DNA of 64,000 bases from Nematopogon swammerdamellus (GCA_946902875.1 OX336351.1:2046001-2110000), one strand, 5' to 3'. Counted from the first letter of the stretch, positions 21,400 to 31,833 are shown. Translations and numbers: made by a program. Notes: generated by a model from the sequence alone, not told the origin.

Positions 21400-22595
21400 T
21401 CGTATTTCAAAGAAAGCAAGTAAGTAACTAAGTTAAGTAAGGCGATAAACCCACTCAAGGAAAGTAAGTAATTGAGGGCGAGGCCGAAGGCCGAGCTGCG
21501 TACAGCAAGACGATAACCTTTTCGAAGAAGTAAGTAACAGAGGGCGAGGCCGAAGGCCGAGCTGCGTTAAGGAAAACCATAAACCTTCTCGAAGAAAGTA
21601 CATAAGTAACTAAGGGCGAGGCCGAAGGCCGAGCTGCGTTCAGAAAGCCGATAAACCTCCTCAAAGAAAGTAAGTAATTGAGGGCGAGGCCGAAGGCCGA
21701 GCTGCGTACAGCAAGACTATAAAACTTCTTGAAGAAAGTAAGTCACTGAGGGCGAGGCCGAAGGCCGAGCTGCGTTCAGGAAGACGATAACCTTTTCGAA
21801 GAAGTAAGTAACAGAGGGCGAGTCCGAAGGCCGAGCTGCGTTCAGGAAGAGCATAAACCTTCTCGAAGAAAGTAAGTAACTAAGGGCGAGGCCGAAGACC
21901 GAGCTGCGTTCAGGAAGACTATAAATCTTCTTGATGAAACTAAGTACCTAACTGAGGGTGAGGCCGAAGGCCGAGCTGCGTTCAGGAAGACGATAACCTT
22001 TTCGAAGAAAGTAAGTAACAGAGGGCGAAGCCGAAGGCCGAGCTGCGTTCAGGAAGACCATAAACCTTCTCGAAGAAAGTAAGTAACTAAGGGCGAGGCC
22101 GAAGGCCGAGCTGCGTTTAGGAAGATCATAAACCTTCTCGAAGAAACTAAGTAATTGAGGGCGAGGCCGAAGGCCGAGCTTGGTTCAGGAAGACTATAAA
22201 CCGTCTTGAAGAAAGTAAGTAACTATCGCCCGTAGTTACTTACTGTCATCGAGAAGGTTTAGTGTCTTCCAGAATACAGCTTGGCCTTCGGCCACGCCCT
22301 TAGTTACTTACTTTCTTCGAGAAGGATTATAGTCTTCCTGAACGCAACTCGACCTTAGGCCTCGCGCTTAGTTACTTACTTTCTTCGAGAACTTGTTCGA
22401 GGAGGTTGAAGTTCTTCCTGAACGCAGCTCGGCATTCAGCCTCGCCCTTTGTTGCTTATTTTCTTCGAAAAGGTTTAACCTCTTCCTGAACGCAGCTCGG
22501 CCTTCGGCCTCGCCTTTAGTATGTTACTTACTTTCTTTGAGAATGTTTATTGTTTTTATCCGTGAATCCAGTTCGCCCTCCGGTCCCGGCCTAAG
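21400..22595. repeat. Inverted minisatellite cassette in Hel-1 copy 2
   Basis: Same unit order as 12690-13880, including matching private variants such as GTCCGAAGGCCGAG and CCGAAGACCGAG. Array length is preserved between copies, so they separated recently. Confidence 0.9.
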
Positions 22596-23775
22596 TTACT
22601 TAGTTTCTTCTTTTGAAATACGAATTTCACGCGAGTAAATCCGCGGGAAAAAGCTATCGATATTAAAATAAGAAAATTCTATTAAAATAAATCAAGTACT
22701 TTACATACCTACCTAACTAAGTGTAATACTCCACATATTAGCATAACCAGAACTGAATTTTATTTAGCCTATCCTGTGTCTCGTATAGCTACATGTGCGT
22801 GTAGTAATTTTAATCGAATTTAGATGATCGGCTTAAATTTTATGGAGGAAATTCATACAAACATATTCGCCTCGCCCCGCTGCCCCCCGCTGAGAGAAGC
22901 GCAGCGCTTCTCTCAAGACATTCTTATCGTCGTAACTTATAAACTATTTGTCCAAATTACTTAGTGTAACAGCCAAAGTTTATCTACTTTAAATACCAGA
23001 AGCGATAAAAGTATGTATTTTAATAAGAATTTATTCAAAACTATAAAATGTGCATTGTAAATACAGTATCCAATTTAAATGTATTTTTGGTTCACTATTT
23101 TGGCTATAGTGGCTTCCACATAAAAGGTAGATATATGCTGTCGCGGACTTTTCTTTAGAACTATTTTAGAGCAACAACCTCAACATACACTATCTTCGTG
23201 TAACTCTAACGGTTTATGCAGCGCACGCCGAGATAGCTCTCAGAAGGCAGGATTTTTTCCGATTTACTTGACATTTATCGATATTTGGGCAAATTTATAC
23301 ATGTATTTATAAATTATAGCCTGTTTGATGTATAAGCTATAGTACTGTAAAAGAGGAATATAGTGCGGCTGCTCGGTTCGCTGTTGAGTTTATAGGCCGC
23401 GCCTCCCCCGCGCCGCCTCCCCCGCGCCGCCAACTGCCGCTCGCTCGGTAAATACCTATGTATAGTACTAAGGCGCGCGGATTGAACATATCGGTTTGTA
23501 TGGGAGCTACATCTTAGCGTAACCGGAACTGAATTTTATGTAGCCTATCCTGTGTCCCATATAGTTAAATGTGATTGTACAAAGTTTCATCGAATTCGGA
23601 TGATCGGTTTAAGAGTTATGGCGGAACATACATACATACATACATACATACATACAGAAAAGATTTCTAAAAATCGTCAATTTAGCTTTAGTATCATACA
23701 TAGAGGCTACAAACTCAATATTTCCTAAAACAAAGTAACTTACTCCATGACCACCCCTTACAGATTTATTATTAG

Positions 23776-23820
23776 TATATATATATATATAATATATAAT
23801 ATATATATATATAATATATA

Positions 23821-23865
<45 letters not shown>
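23776..23865. repeat. (TA)n microsatellite
   Basis: About 90 bp of TA with AATATA interruptions, lying inside the 5' terminus of Hel-1 copy 2. Confidence 0.95.
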
Positions 23866-23867
<2 letters not shown>

Positions 23868-24140
23868 ATGATGATATTGTCGATTGACTCAATATCTGGG
23901 GACGTCTTTTTGATTTGTTGAAAAAAAGTCAAATGTTTGAGAGTCATGATTCTTTTCCGTTACCTGAGTTACGAATCGTCTTTATCTTGCAATGTGAGTA
24001 GTTAAAATAGTTTTCGTGTATGAATTTACTTGAAAATTATTCATTTTAAATTTTTTATTAAATTTTTTTTAATTTTGACAACTTTTGTAAATTTTTCAAA
24101 ATCTACATATTTCTTATATTTGAATACGCCCTAAAAGTAA

Positions 24141-24599
24141 TCTATACATATAATAAAATCGTAAAGGTAAGAAAGTCTGTACATTGAATATATTCGGAAA
24201 AAAACTAACCAGGGTGGCTTAAAATGAGATACTGAACATTTTAGAACAGTTTTTAAAATTTTTGTTTGTTTGTTTGTTTATCTGTACGCGCATCACGCAA
24301 AAACCACCGAACGGAATTAGACGAAACTTTGTATAGTGGCAGTTTATATGCCGGGTTAACATAATACGTAAAAAAAAATAACAAAAATAAAAAAAAATTA
24401 AACAATAATAAAAACATTATTGCGCGTTTAAAATCACGTAGTCCAAAGTGCATAATTATATCTTGAGAACTGGCAGCAAATACAATTTGAATAAAATATT
24501 CATTCGAAATTTAAAAATAAGTAGATACAACGAAAATGACAAGTTCTTCTTTTTTATAACTTGAACACAATAGTCTATGCATATCTATTCTTTATTCTT
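24141..24599 (+). mobile_element. Hel-2 5'-end fragment
   Basis: Starts TCTATACATATAATAAAATC after an A, followed by GTAAGAAAGTCTGTACATTG and (GTTT)n. This matches the 5' 300 bp of the Hel-2 copy at 46525-48520. It has no 3' end of its own before the next 5' end at 24600, so it is a truncated copy or a tandem 5' duplication. Confidence 0.65.
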
Positions 24600-26523
24600 T
24601 CTATACATATAATAAAATCGTAAATGCAAAAATGTCTATTTGTACGCGCATCTCGCAAAAACCACTGAACGGAATTTGACGAAACTTTTTATAGTGAAAT
24701 TGTATATCCCGGATTAAATAATAATTAAAAAATATATTAAAAATCACGTAATCCAAAGTAATGGTAAAAAACAATTTTAAATGTCATGTTGACAACGGAG
24801 AACTGTCATCTCGACGTGAGCTGGCCAGTGACAAATTGTTTGATAAATAAAAAAAATAATTGAAAGTCGAAGTTATGTCGCTGTCATTGGTGCAATAACG
24901 GCTTCGCTCGCGTGAAATTCGTATTTCAAAAAAAGAAAGTAAGTAACTAAAGGAGGGCCCGAAGGCGGATCTGCGCTCACGTAAACGATATTCTTTCTCG
25001 ATGAAAGTAACTATGGGCGAGGCCGCAGGCCGAGCTGCGTTCAGGAAAAAGCTAAACCATATTGAAGAAAGTAAGTAACTAATGCGAGTCCGAAGGCCGA
25101 GCTACGTTCGGATAATTGAAAAACCATCTCGAAGAAAGCAAGTAACTAAGGGCGAGGCCGAAGGCCGAGCAGCGTTCAGGAAGAAGCTTACCATCTTGAA
25201 GAAAGTAAGTAACTAAGGCGAGGCCGAAGGCCGTGCTCTATTCGGGAAGACCATAAACCATCTCGAAGAAAGCAAGTAACTAAGGGCGAGGCCGAAGGCC
25301 GAGCTGCGTTCAGGAAGAAGCTAAACCATCTTGAAGAAAGTAAGTAACTAAGGGCGAGGACGAAGGCCGTGCTCTATTCGGGAAGACCATAAACCATCTC
25401 GAAGAAAGCAAGTAACTAAGGGCGAGGCCGTAGGCCGAGCTGCGTTCAGGAAAAAGGTAAAATTTTTTGAAGAAAGTAAGTAACTAAGGCGAGGCCGAAG
25501 GCCGAGCTACGTTCTGACAAATGATAAACCATCTCGAAGAAAGCAAGTAACTAAGGGCGAGGCCGAAGGCCGAGCTGCGTTCAGGAAGAAGCTAAACCAT
25601 CTCGAATAAAGTTAATTAATATTAAGATTGAGTTAATTTAATTTAAATTTTATTATAAAGTCCACGCTTCTGACGGCAAATATACCGTGCATCCTAGAAC
25701 CTTGCGGTTATTCCCGGCTGGATGGCAAGAGGCCCGATGCTATCACGTTAGTGCCATGGACTATTTTCACATTGGCTCCAAGTCATGTTAGGACATCTTC
25801 AAGAGCGGCTGGCGCGGCCGAGGCTGGGGCGGAGAGCCTCAAACGCAACAAATATAGAAATATAATTCAAGATTTCGAATTTGTTGCGTTTGCGGTTGAA
25901 ACCCTCGGTCCGTGAGCAGTGAAGCCAAAAGAGGCTTGGGCCTCTGCTGGTTGACGCAACTGGTGTCCCGCCATCAAGGGCTTATGTACTTCATTCAAAG
26001 GGTAAGCCTTGCCATCCAGCGGGGTAATGCCGCAAGTGCTCTAAGAACATTTGAAAATGCCCGTTTTGATAGTTATTTTAATGTTTGTTAGGTAGGTTTT
26101 AATTCTTTAGTTACTTTTTTATTTTTATGAAATAAATAGATTGAGTAAACGATATTATATTCTATCGAAGAAATGAAGTCTTTAAGGGCGAGGCCCGAAG
26201 GCTGAAGAGGGTTTTTGGTTTACCTGAACGCAGCTCGGCCTTCGGCCTCGCACTTAGTTCCTTCCCTTCTTCCAGAAGGTTTATCGTCTTCCTGAACGCA
26301 GCTCGGCCTTCGGCCTCGCCCTTACTTACTTCCTTTATTTGAGAAAGGTTTATCGTTTACCTGAAAGCAGTTCGCCCTTCGGCCTCGCCCTTAGTTAGTT
26401 ACTTTCTTTGAGAAGGTTTATCGATTACCTTAACGCAGCTCGGCCTTCGGCCTCGCCCTTATTTACTTACATTCTTCTTTGGAATACGAATTTCACGCGA
26501 GCGAAGCCGCGGGCAACAGCTAG
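24600..26523 (+). mobile_element. Hel-2 Helitron, forward copy
   Basis: 5' TCTATACATATAATAAAATC; 3' CGCGAGCGAAGCCGCGGGCA, then ACAGCTAG (26516-26523) before T. Internal order: 5' region with CAATGACAGCGACAT-type sequence, an opposed 3'-end-like arm at 24898, minisatellite units, a retroelement protein fragment (25655-26095), inverted minisatellite units, 3' hairpin. The copy at 46525-48520 has the same order in reverse. Confidence 0.8.
25655..26095 (+). pseudogene. Captured retroelement-protein fragment, broken copy
   Basis: Homologous to the intact frame at 46964-47362. It has lost about 36 bp after CCATGGACTA, has GTCCGTGAGCAG where the other copy has GTCCGTGGAGCAG (1-bp loss), and a small insertion at GGCTTGGGCCTCTGC. 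Recognisable pieces are FEFVAFAVETLG and RVSLAIQRGNAASALRTFEN. Not translatable in one frame. Confidence 0.75.
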
Positions 26524-26609
26524 TATTCAATATACCCGAAGATCATGTAATGCTTGAGATGTATGATTTTTTTTTTATGCACAACCGGCTGTGCCCAAAA
26601 GTTTAAAAG

Positions 26610-26710
26610 AAGATACCAACCCGGGCGGGTTGAACCGTACCACCTATTAGTAAGTTAAGAAGGGAAGAGACCTACAGTTTTCAGGTTCTCAACGGTGAAG
26701 CAGGCAGGTG
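26610..26710 (-). mobile_element. SINE-A/SINE-B mosaic fragment
   Basis: ATACCAACCCGGGCGGGTTG is SINE-A type, then AACGGTGAAGCAGGCAGGTG is SINE-B type. Either a junction between two SINEs or a member of a family that shares both bodies. Confidence 0.55.
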
Positions 26711-27180
26711 TAGGTATCCTATAATACAAAGAGAAACAAAAGAGCAATAACGCGCAAAGTCGGACTTATCACTAATAATTAAGTGCTTTCATCCAGTCAT
26801 TAATATTGTAACTATTATCTATAACACAGATTACCACACCGACGTCGGCGAACTGAATTTGTCGCACTAAATTAAATTCGCGTACAAAGAAAACGTCGCA
26901 CTCCCGCATCGATCGCAGTAACGCATGGATCCCGTTCAGCGGAGCAGTTGCCCCGAGCGGGATGTTTGGGATTTAGAGATTGAGTGCGAAAGATCGCTGG
27001 AATATTGTCGAGACACGACGCAAACTTATCCCCATCCAACGCCTCGCCCGCCGATATTTATTCAAATGTTTTGCCATTTATGTACCACTTTGGGCGGATC
27101 TGTTGGGCAACTTATGCGTTTTGTTTTTTTTAGATATTAGGGCAGGTGGGTGAATATTGAGTGTGTTTAGATTGTAGGTC
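26711..27180. other. Unassigned DNA
   Basis: A 71-codon frame at 26925-27140 begins MDPVQRSSCPERDVWDLEIE. It has no recognisable domain or splice context, and I do not call it a gene. Confidence 0.3.
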
Positions 27181-27505
27181 TCGTGTGGGGCCGGTACTTA
27201 AAAGGAATAGCCCCACTGCATCTCTCCCCATGCATGTCGTAAAAGGTGACTAAGGGATTAGGACAAGATGCCGTGCTAAAGGGCGACAGGCTCTCACCTT
27301 GGCACGGTACTTCCACCGAGCCATGCAGAAGGTGGGTCTTCGTGCCTTACTTGCTGCTTGATCGATTGAATATTGTTCGAATACTTTGCGGAACGTGGTG
27401 GCCGGTGTTGTGCTGTAATTTACCAGAGTTCTTGCAGCACAACACCGATTACTCTGCTTACCCCGATTGTCGATATTCAGCGTGTGTGACATGTATGTAT
27501 GTATG
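27181..27505 (+). repeat. Repeat D, copy 4 (near full length)
   Basis: From GTGTGGGGCCGGTACTTAAA to ATTCAGCGTGTGTGACATGT and a short GTAT tail. Close to the 9317 copy but missing GCTCGCCACC in the middle. Confidence 0.85.
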
Positions 27506-27828
27506 TCTCGAAGATTACGTAATTGGCGGTGATTTTAGAATGTTGATATTTTTTTTGGTATTCTTATACGATTTAAAATAATATATTTTTTTGTCCTAAT
27601 TCTAATTTATATTTTTAATGTGACTGAAGTTTAAGTTTTTAACCTATAGTTTTAATTCTCGGAAATGTTTTGACAATTGTTATTTATTTCGTACATTCTT
27701 TTGACAAAGAGTTATTTTTAATGTTGAATTTTTATTTTTCTTGACATTTTGTTAGTTATAGGTGCGTTATATTAATTTTATGTTTTGTATAGAATTTTAA
27801 ATTACTGACGAACCTAAGTGTATCTTGC
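27506..27828. other. AT-rich DNA, no gene seen
   Basis: T-rich, with no recognised repeat. Confidence 0.35.
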
Positions 27829-28055
27829 GTACTAGGTGGTAGGGTTTATCCCGGCCGGGTTGGTACCACCGCACTGAGCGAAACGACGTCGGTCGAAAAG
27901 GCTATGTAAATAGTTCGTGTTTTCCGTCCAGCTCAGCGTAGCCGACATGAAATGGAGGGAAGCACTGACATGGCACCTAGTTCACCCGGTGTTATGGGCT
28001 GACATCACGGATGTTGTAGGTGATATGGTCAACCGTGTCAGTTTCCATAAAAAAA
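27829..28055 (+). mobile_element. SINE-A, head missing
   Basis: From TACTAGGTGGTAGGGTTTAT to GTCAGTTTCCATAAAAAAA. The 73-bp repeat (also at 2386) follows directly. Confidence 0.85.
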
Positions 28056-28167
28056 TTGGTTGTCTGTAAAGTCGGTTTACGGACGATAGTTTTACGTGAT
28101 AACGTCGTCATAAAGAAACACAGCTATAAGAATTTCCGTATTTTTTCGTACGGTTGTGTTCTCCCCT

Positions 28168-28450
28168 AGTCCAGTATAATCAGCGATCCAGGGATGTCTC
28201 CGGTATGGCACCTACCTTCTCGGAGGTAATATTGGCTGGTCGGAGATTTTTTTTTTTATGGAAACTGACACGTTTGGCTACATCACCTACAACATCCGTG
28301 ATGTGAGCCCATGGTTAAATTAAATAATCCGGGTGAACTAGGTGCCATGTCAGTGCTTCCCTTCGGTCGTGCCGGCTACACTGAACTGGAGCATGTGATT
28401 TGACCCCTCCGACTCAGCGACCCATAGCGGATTACGTAAAAAAAAATTGC
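28168..28450 (+). mobile_element. SINE-B, 5'-truncated and split by a SINE-A
   Basis: CCAGTATAATCAGCGATCCA to ATTGGCTGGTCGGAG (28168-28244) resumes after the insert as AGCATGTGATTTGACCCCTC and ends CGGATTACGTAAAAAAAA. This matches the 3' half of 62046-62455. Confidence 0.75.
28245..28389 (-). mobile_element. SINE-A 3' fragment inside SINE-B
   Basis: Poly-T, ATGGAAACTGACACGTTTGG to CGGCTACACTGAACTGGAG. GGAG at both edges may be a short target duplication. Confidence 0.75.
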
Positions 28451-28890
28451 TACCGGTAAATGTTCCCATCAAGACAGTCATTTGCGATGCAAACAACGTC
28501 ACACTTGAGCCGAAGCTTACTTAGAGACCGCGCCGCGCACTTGGCCAATTCCCACTCTTTGTCACTTCAACCTTCTGCCCTCCCTCCCCCCGGGGCGTCG
28601 GCTCAGCAAATCTCAGTTTGCTTTGCAAATGACTTTCCAACCGGAAAAGAGTTTTCTCTCGCCAATCTGCCTAATTTATAAATCGGCTGCTTAACGAATC
28701 GGTCTGAAGCTGCGCCGTCTCTATTAAACATTTAAATGAGATAAAAAAAAACTTTACAACTTTCAGCGAGTTAAAATATGTTGAGGCCACAAAGTTTTTT
28801 TTTTACGAGCTAATTGTGACGTCCTCAGAGTGGGAGTTTTGAGTCTGTAGTAATTACTCTTACTTTACAACCGCGTAGAGTGTCCTGTGT
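28451..28890. other. Unassigned DNA
   Basis: A 73-codon frame (28460-28681) has no known motif. No recognised repeat. Confidence 0.3.
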
Positions 28891-29222
28891 GTTTTTTTTT
28901 TTTTTTTTATTGATGCTGACACGGTTGGCTTCATCACCTACAAACATCCGTGATGTCAGCCCATAACACCGGATGAACTTGGTGCCACGTCAGTGATTCC
29001 CTTCGGTCGTGCCGGCTACACTGAGCTGGACGGAAAACACAAACTATTTACATAGCCGTTTCGACCGACCTTTCATTCAGTGCGGTGGTATCAACCCGGG
29101 CGGGTTGAACCCTACCACCTAGTAATATAAGAAGGGAGTCATATCCCTTAGTCGCCTTTTACGACATACACGGGGAGAGATGCAGTGGGGCTATTCTTTT
29201 AAAGTACCGGCCCCACACGGTA
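28891..29222 (-). mobile_element. Chimeric SINE: D head on SINE-A body
   Basis: Read on the minus strand: CCGTGTGGGGCCGGTACTTT, AAAAGAATAGCCCCACTGCA, TAAAAGGCGACTAAGGGATA (repeat D), then CTCCCTTCTTATATTACTAG and the SINE-A body and tail. The usual tRNA-like head is replaced. The structure is the same at 55914-56228 and, truncated, at 3779-3880. Confidence 0.8.
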
Positions 29223-29295
29223 AAAAACGTGCGAAAGTGTGTTGCGAAAAAACGGAACACTTTTTTTTATAGAAAGCGCAACATGTCAGTATGTC

Positions 29296-29634
29296 AGCCT
29301 CGATAGCTCAGTGGTGCAGACAGTCCACTGTCGATGGGTGACCGCTCGACCGTTGGAGGCTGACCGTGGTTCGGATTCCACGTAAAACTGTAGGTCCCTT
29401 CCCTTCTTACCTTACTCGGTGGTAGGGTTCAACCCGCTCGGGATGGTACCACCGCACTGAATGAAACGTCGGTCGAAACGGCTATGTAAATAGTTTCTTT
29501 TCCGTCCAGTTCAGTGTAGCCGGCACGATCGAAGGGACGCACTGACATGGCACCTAGTTCACCCGGTGTTATGGGCTGACATCACGAATGTTGGAGGTGA
29601 TGTAGCCAGCAGTGTCAGTTTCTATAAAAAAAAA
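29296..29634 (+). mobile_element. SINE-A, full length with tRNA-like head
   Basis: The head CAGCCTCGATAGCTCAGTGG carries an A-box-like TAGCTCAGTGGTGC; the B-box-like GGTTCGGATTCCACG is about 60 bp on. These are internal RNA polymerase III promoter elements. Body and AGTGTCAGTTTCTATAAAAA tail follow. Good reference copy, about 340 bp. Confidence 0.9.
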
Positions 29635-29639
29635 TGTGG

Positions 29640-29990
29640 CGTCTAGCCAACCATAAGGTGTCTACGCCCATGGACATTCGGTCGTACGCGGGGGTTGCGA
29701 ATGCCATGCCGGCCTGACAGGTTCCTATTCACGCCTGAAGGACCCGAGACTATACTTTGGGTGAAATATGTGGGCAGGTAGAGTTTCACAGTTTACCATT
29801 TCTGTGGAGGAAAGATCTTCAGAAGCGATTGGTACGCATCCGCGGTAAGTCCAGCGTGTATGGGAATGCAATCCCTTTCCAGTGCACGTTGTGCGGAGGT
29901 GGAAAGGGGACGGTGCGGAGGTGGAAAGGGGACGGTGCGGATGTGGCAAGGGGACGGCGCGAACGCGTCAAACAGCTCATGACATGAATA
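29640..29990 (-). pseudogene. LINE-F 3' stub (RT C-terminus), copy 5
   Basis: Minus strand, 74-codon frame 29725-29949: STEMVNCETLPAHIFHPKYS then LGSFRRE. A neighbouring frame gives LDLPRMRTNRF upstream, the usual lead-in to this RT tail. A 28-bp motif (GGAGGTGGAAAGGGGACGGT) is repeated about three times at 29895-29960. Frameshifts separate the pieces. Confidence 0.7.
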
Positions 29991-30829
29991 ATGTTTTGTA
30001 TGATTAGATTTGCCTCAGGCTCCAATCGCGTTAACGGGCGACAATACGATAAATCAGGTTAATTTCATGTGCGTTTTACATACAAAACACTAAAATAAAT
30101 TAGTTTTCACTGATCGATATGGCTTCTGTCTAAGCTTATCTGTTGAACAAAATCGTATGTCGCAAAAAGGAGAGACATAAACTCTTGTCGTTCTCGGACC
30201 TTAGTTTCTACCTTCGACATTTAAATGTCTGTCATTCCCGGAACTTACGTACGTTCGAAATTTAAATACTGCGATCGTCCCGCGAAGGAAGCGCGACCGT
30301 TATGCAAAACATAACTCGGCCAGTAATCTCGGCAACGTTCGAAATTCAAGCGCGACTCGCAGGGTTGCCACATTCATTACGATAAATATTTTCCTTGCGG
30401 CTCAAAGGGGTGCCATTAGCCGGGTTCCTCCTTGGGACGCTAGCACAGTATAAACAATGGCCTGGCCCGGGGCAATCGCCTGGGACTCGCCGCTCGGATC
30501 CGCCTCAAATTGCTTCGCTCGTTACGGACTGGGAACCCTAGCGTGCACCTGGAGCGAACTCGGAGAGTTTAACATTATTTATGAGCGAGTGGACTGACGG
30601 ACCCGTCTGGAACGTTCTAAAGTGTGTAATTAAGTTTTTGTATTATCTATTATAATTCGTAGAAAATACAGTGCTAACTTTAATCTTCTGATTTCATTTG
30701 GTTAAAGTTAGTTTTGCACTGGTTTTGCAATTAGCTTTATGCAATTTACTGCAGGCTTATTCTTGGCCATTCAATCTCGCCGAGTATAAGTATAGGTATA
30801 AAATAACGAATTTATTTTGCAAGTGTATT
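29991..30829. other. Unique-looking DNA, balanced GC
   Basis: 30230-30620 is GC-balanced with restrained repeat content (CCTGGCCCGGGGCAATCGCC), and differs from the AT-rich repeats around it. It could hold an unrecognised non-coding exon or conserved element. No long frame, no known motif. Confidence 0.35.
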
Positions 30830-31060
30830 TAGATAGATAGAAAATGCTTTATTTCTCCAGCCAGACTAAAGGCGGACTGAGATTTCTTACTGTCAACTTT
30901 GGATATTTGAGATTCGATTAATATAGTGGAATGTAAGTACGAGTAGGTAGTAAGAGAGTTCAGCGTGAAAATTTAAGATGTACGTCATGCTAGTTAAATA
31001 AAAGCCATATACTTGTGTATATATTGTGTAAATACTTTTTTGGTCCAAAAATATTTGAAA
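30830..31060 (-). mobile_element. LINE-L 3' UTR fragment
   Basis: Minus strand ends with ATAAAGCATTTTCTATCTAT. Includes CAGTCCGCCTTTAGTC and the segment ATTCGATTAATATAGTGGAATGTAAG, which is the apparent empty site for the Helitron at 46206-46450. Confidence 0.7.
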
Positions 31061-31061
31061 T

Positions 31062-31369
31062 ACCGTGTGGGGTCGGTACTTAAAATATTAGTCCCACTGC
31101 ATCTCTCCCCGTGCATGTCGTAAAATGCGACTAAGGAAGAAGGTGAGATGGCCATCCTGTCGCCCATATGAACGGCACCTTGTCCGTTCATAAGGGCGAC
31201 AGGATGGCCATCTCTCACCTAGGCACGGTCCTTCCACCGCGTCATGCAGCCGGTGGGTCTTCGTCCCTTGCTTGCTGCTTGATAGTTATCTGGTGTTGTG
31301 CTGTAATTTACAAGAGTACTTCCAGCACAACACCGACTACTCTGCTTGCCCCGATTGTCGGGCTGCTTC
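31062..31369 (+). repeat. Repeat D, copy 5, with internal hairpin
   Basis: CCGTGTGGGGTCGGTACTTA to CTTGCCCCGATTGTCGGGCT. At 31141-31220 the block AGGTGAGATGGCCATCCTGT is inverted as ACAGGATGGCCATCTCTCACCT, with CCGTTCAT/ATGAACGG at the loop. Other D copies have a single copy of this block. hAT-N1 copy 2 is inserted at its 3' end. Confidence 0.8.
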
Positions 31370-31813
31370 CAGAGGCGGCGCAAGGCGTGGGCGACGTGGG
31401 CGACCGCCCACGGCCTCGCGGCCCGAGGGGCCTCGCGCCTCGAAAGTTCATGCAGCTTTGATTCATGAAAAATATTCAGCTAGATCTATTAAAAGGGACC
31501 CCAAGTAAACATGTCTAGACTTAATAAAAGGCAAACTAAAGCTTACTATAAAGCCTTCGTCAGACACAAGATGGAAACGCAGGGCAGAGGCAGTAAAGGC
31601 TGTATTATTGCAATTTGATTATGTTTACTTTTATCGACGACTTTGATCAAATCAAACATTTTTATCAGCATACCTATGCTGATAAAAATTTTTCATTTGA
31701 TCAGTATACCGGAATCCATTTCAACAGTGAAAATCCATAAAATCCATACCACCAGAGAGGGCCTCGCAAAATATATCTTGCCCACATCAAATTTAGGTCT
31801 TGCCCCGCCACTG
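31370..31813. mobile_element. Non-autonomous hAT-type MITE (hAT-N1), copy 2
   Basis: CAGAGGCGGCGCAAGGCG at the left, CTTGCCCCGCCACTG at the right. Flanks GCTGCTTC (31362-31369) and GATGCTTC (31814-31821) form an 8-bp target duplication with one mismatch. The sequence matches 3127-3538, plus about 30 extra bp (ATCAGCATACCTATGCTGAT) near 31665. Confidence 0.85.
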
Positions 31814-31833
31814 GATGCTTCGTATAGTATGTA

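Larger units (their letters stand above)
21366..23868 (-). mobile_element. Hel-1 Helitron, copy 2
   Basis: Nearly identical to 12655-15088, but with different flanks: T at 21365 (minus-strand view) beside CTAG, and A beside TCAATA at 23869. The 5' terminus is split by a (TA)n tract between TCAATA and CTAATAATAAATC. One internal patch differs: 22861-22905 reads GAGAGAAGCGCAGCGCTTCTC, where copy 1 has an unrelated 65-bp sequence at 14149-14215. Confidence 0.85.

Noticed and set aside
23609..23947. 112-codon frame with IYIYIY
   Set aside because: Passes through the (TA)n tract and Hel-1 5' region.
12655..26523. The two Hel-1 copies plus Hel-2 as one large tandem duplication
   Set aside because: Sequences outside the element ends differ, and the intervening DNA (15.1-21.4 kb) is not repeated.
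29296..29380. tRNA gene at SINE-A heads
   Set aside because: The head is followed by the SINE-A body in all full copies, and the acceptor stem cannot be closed.
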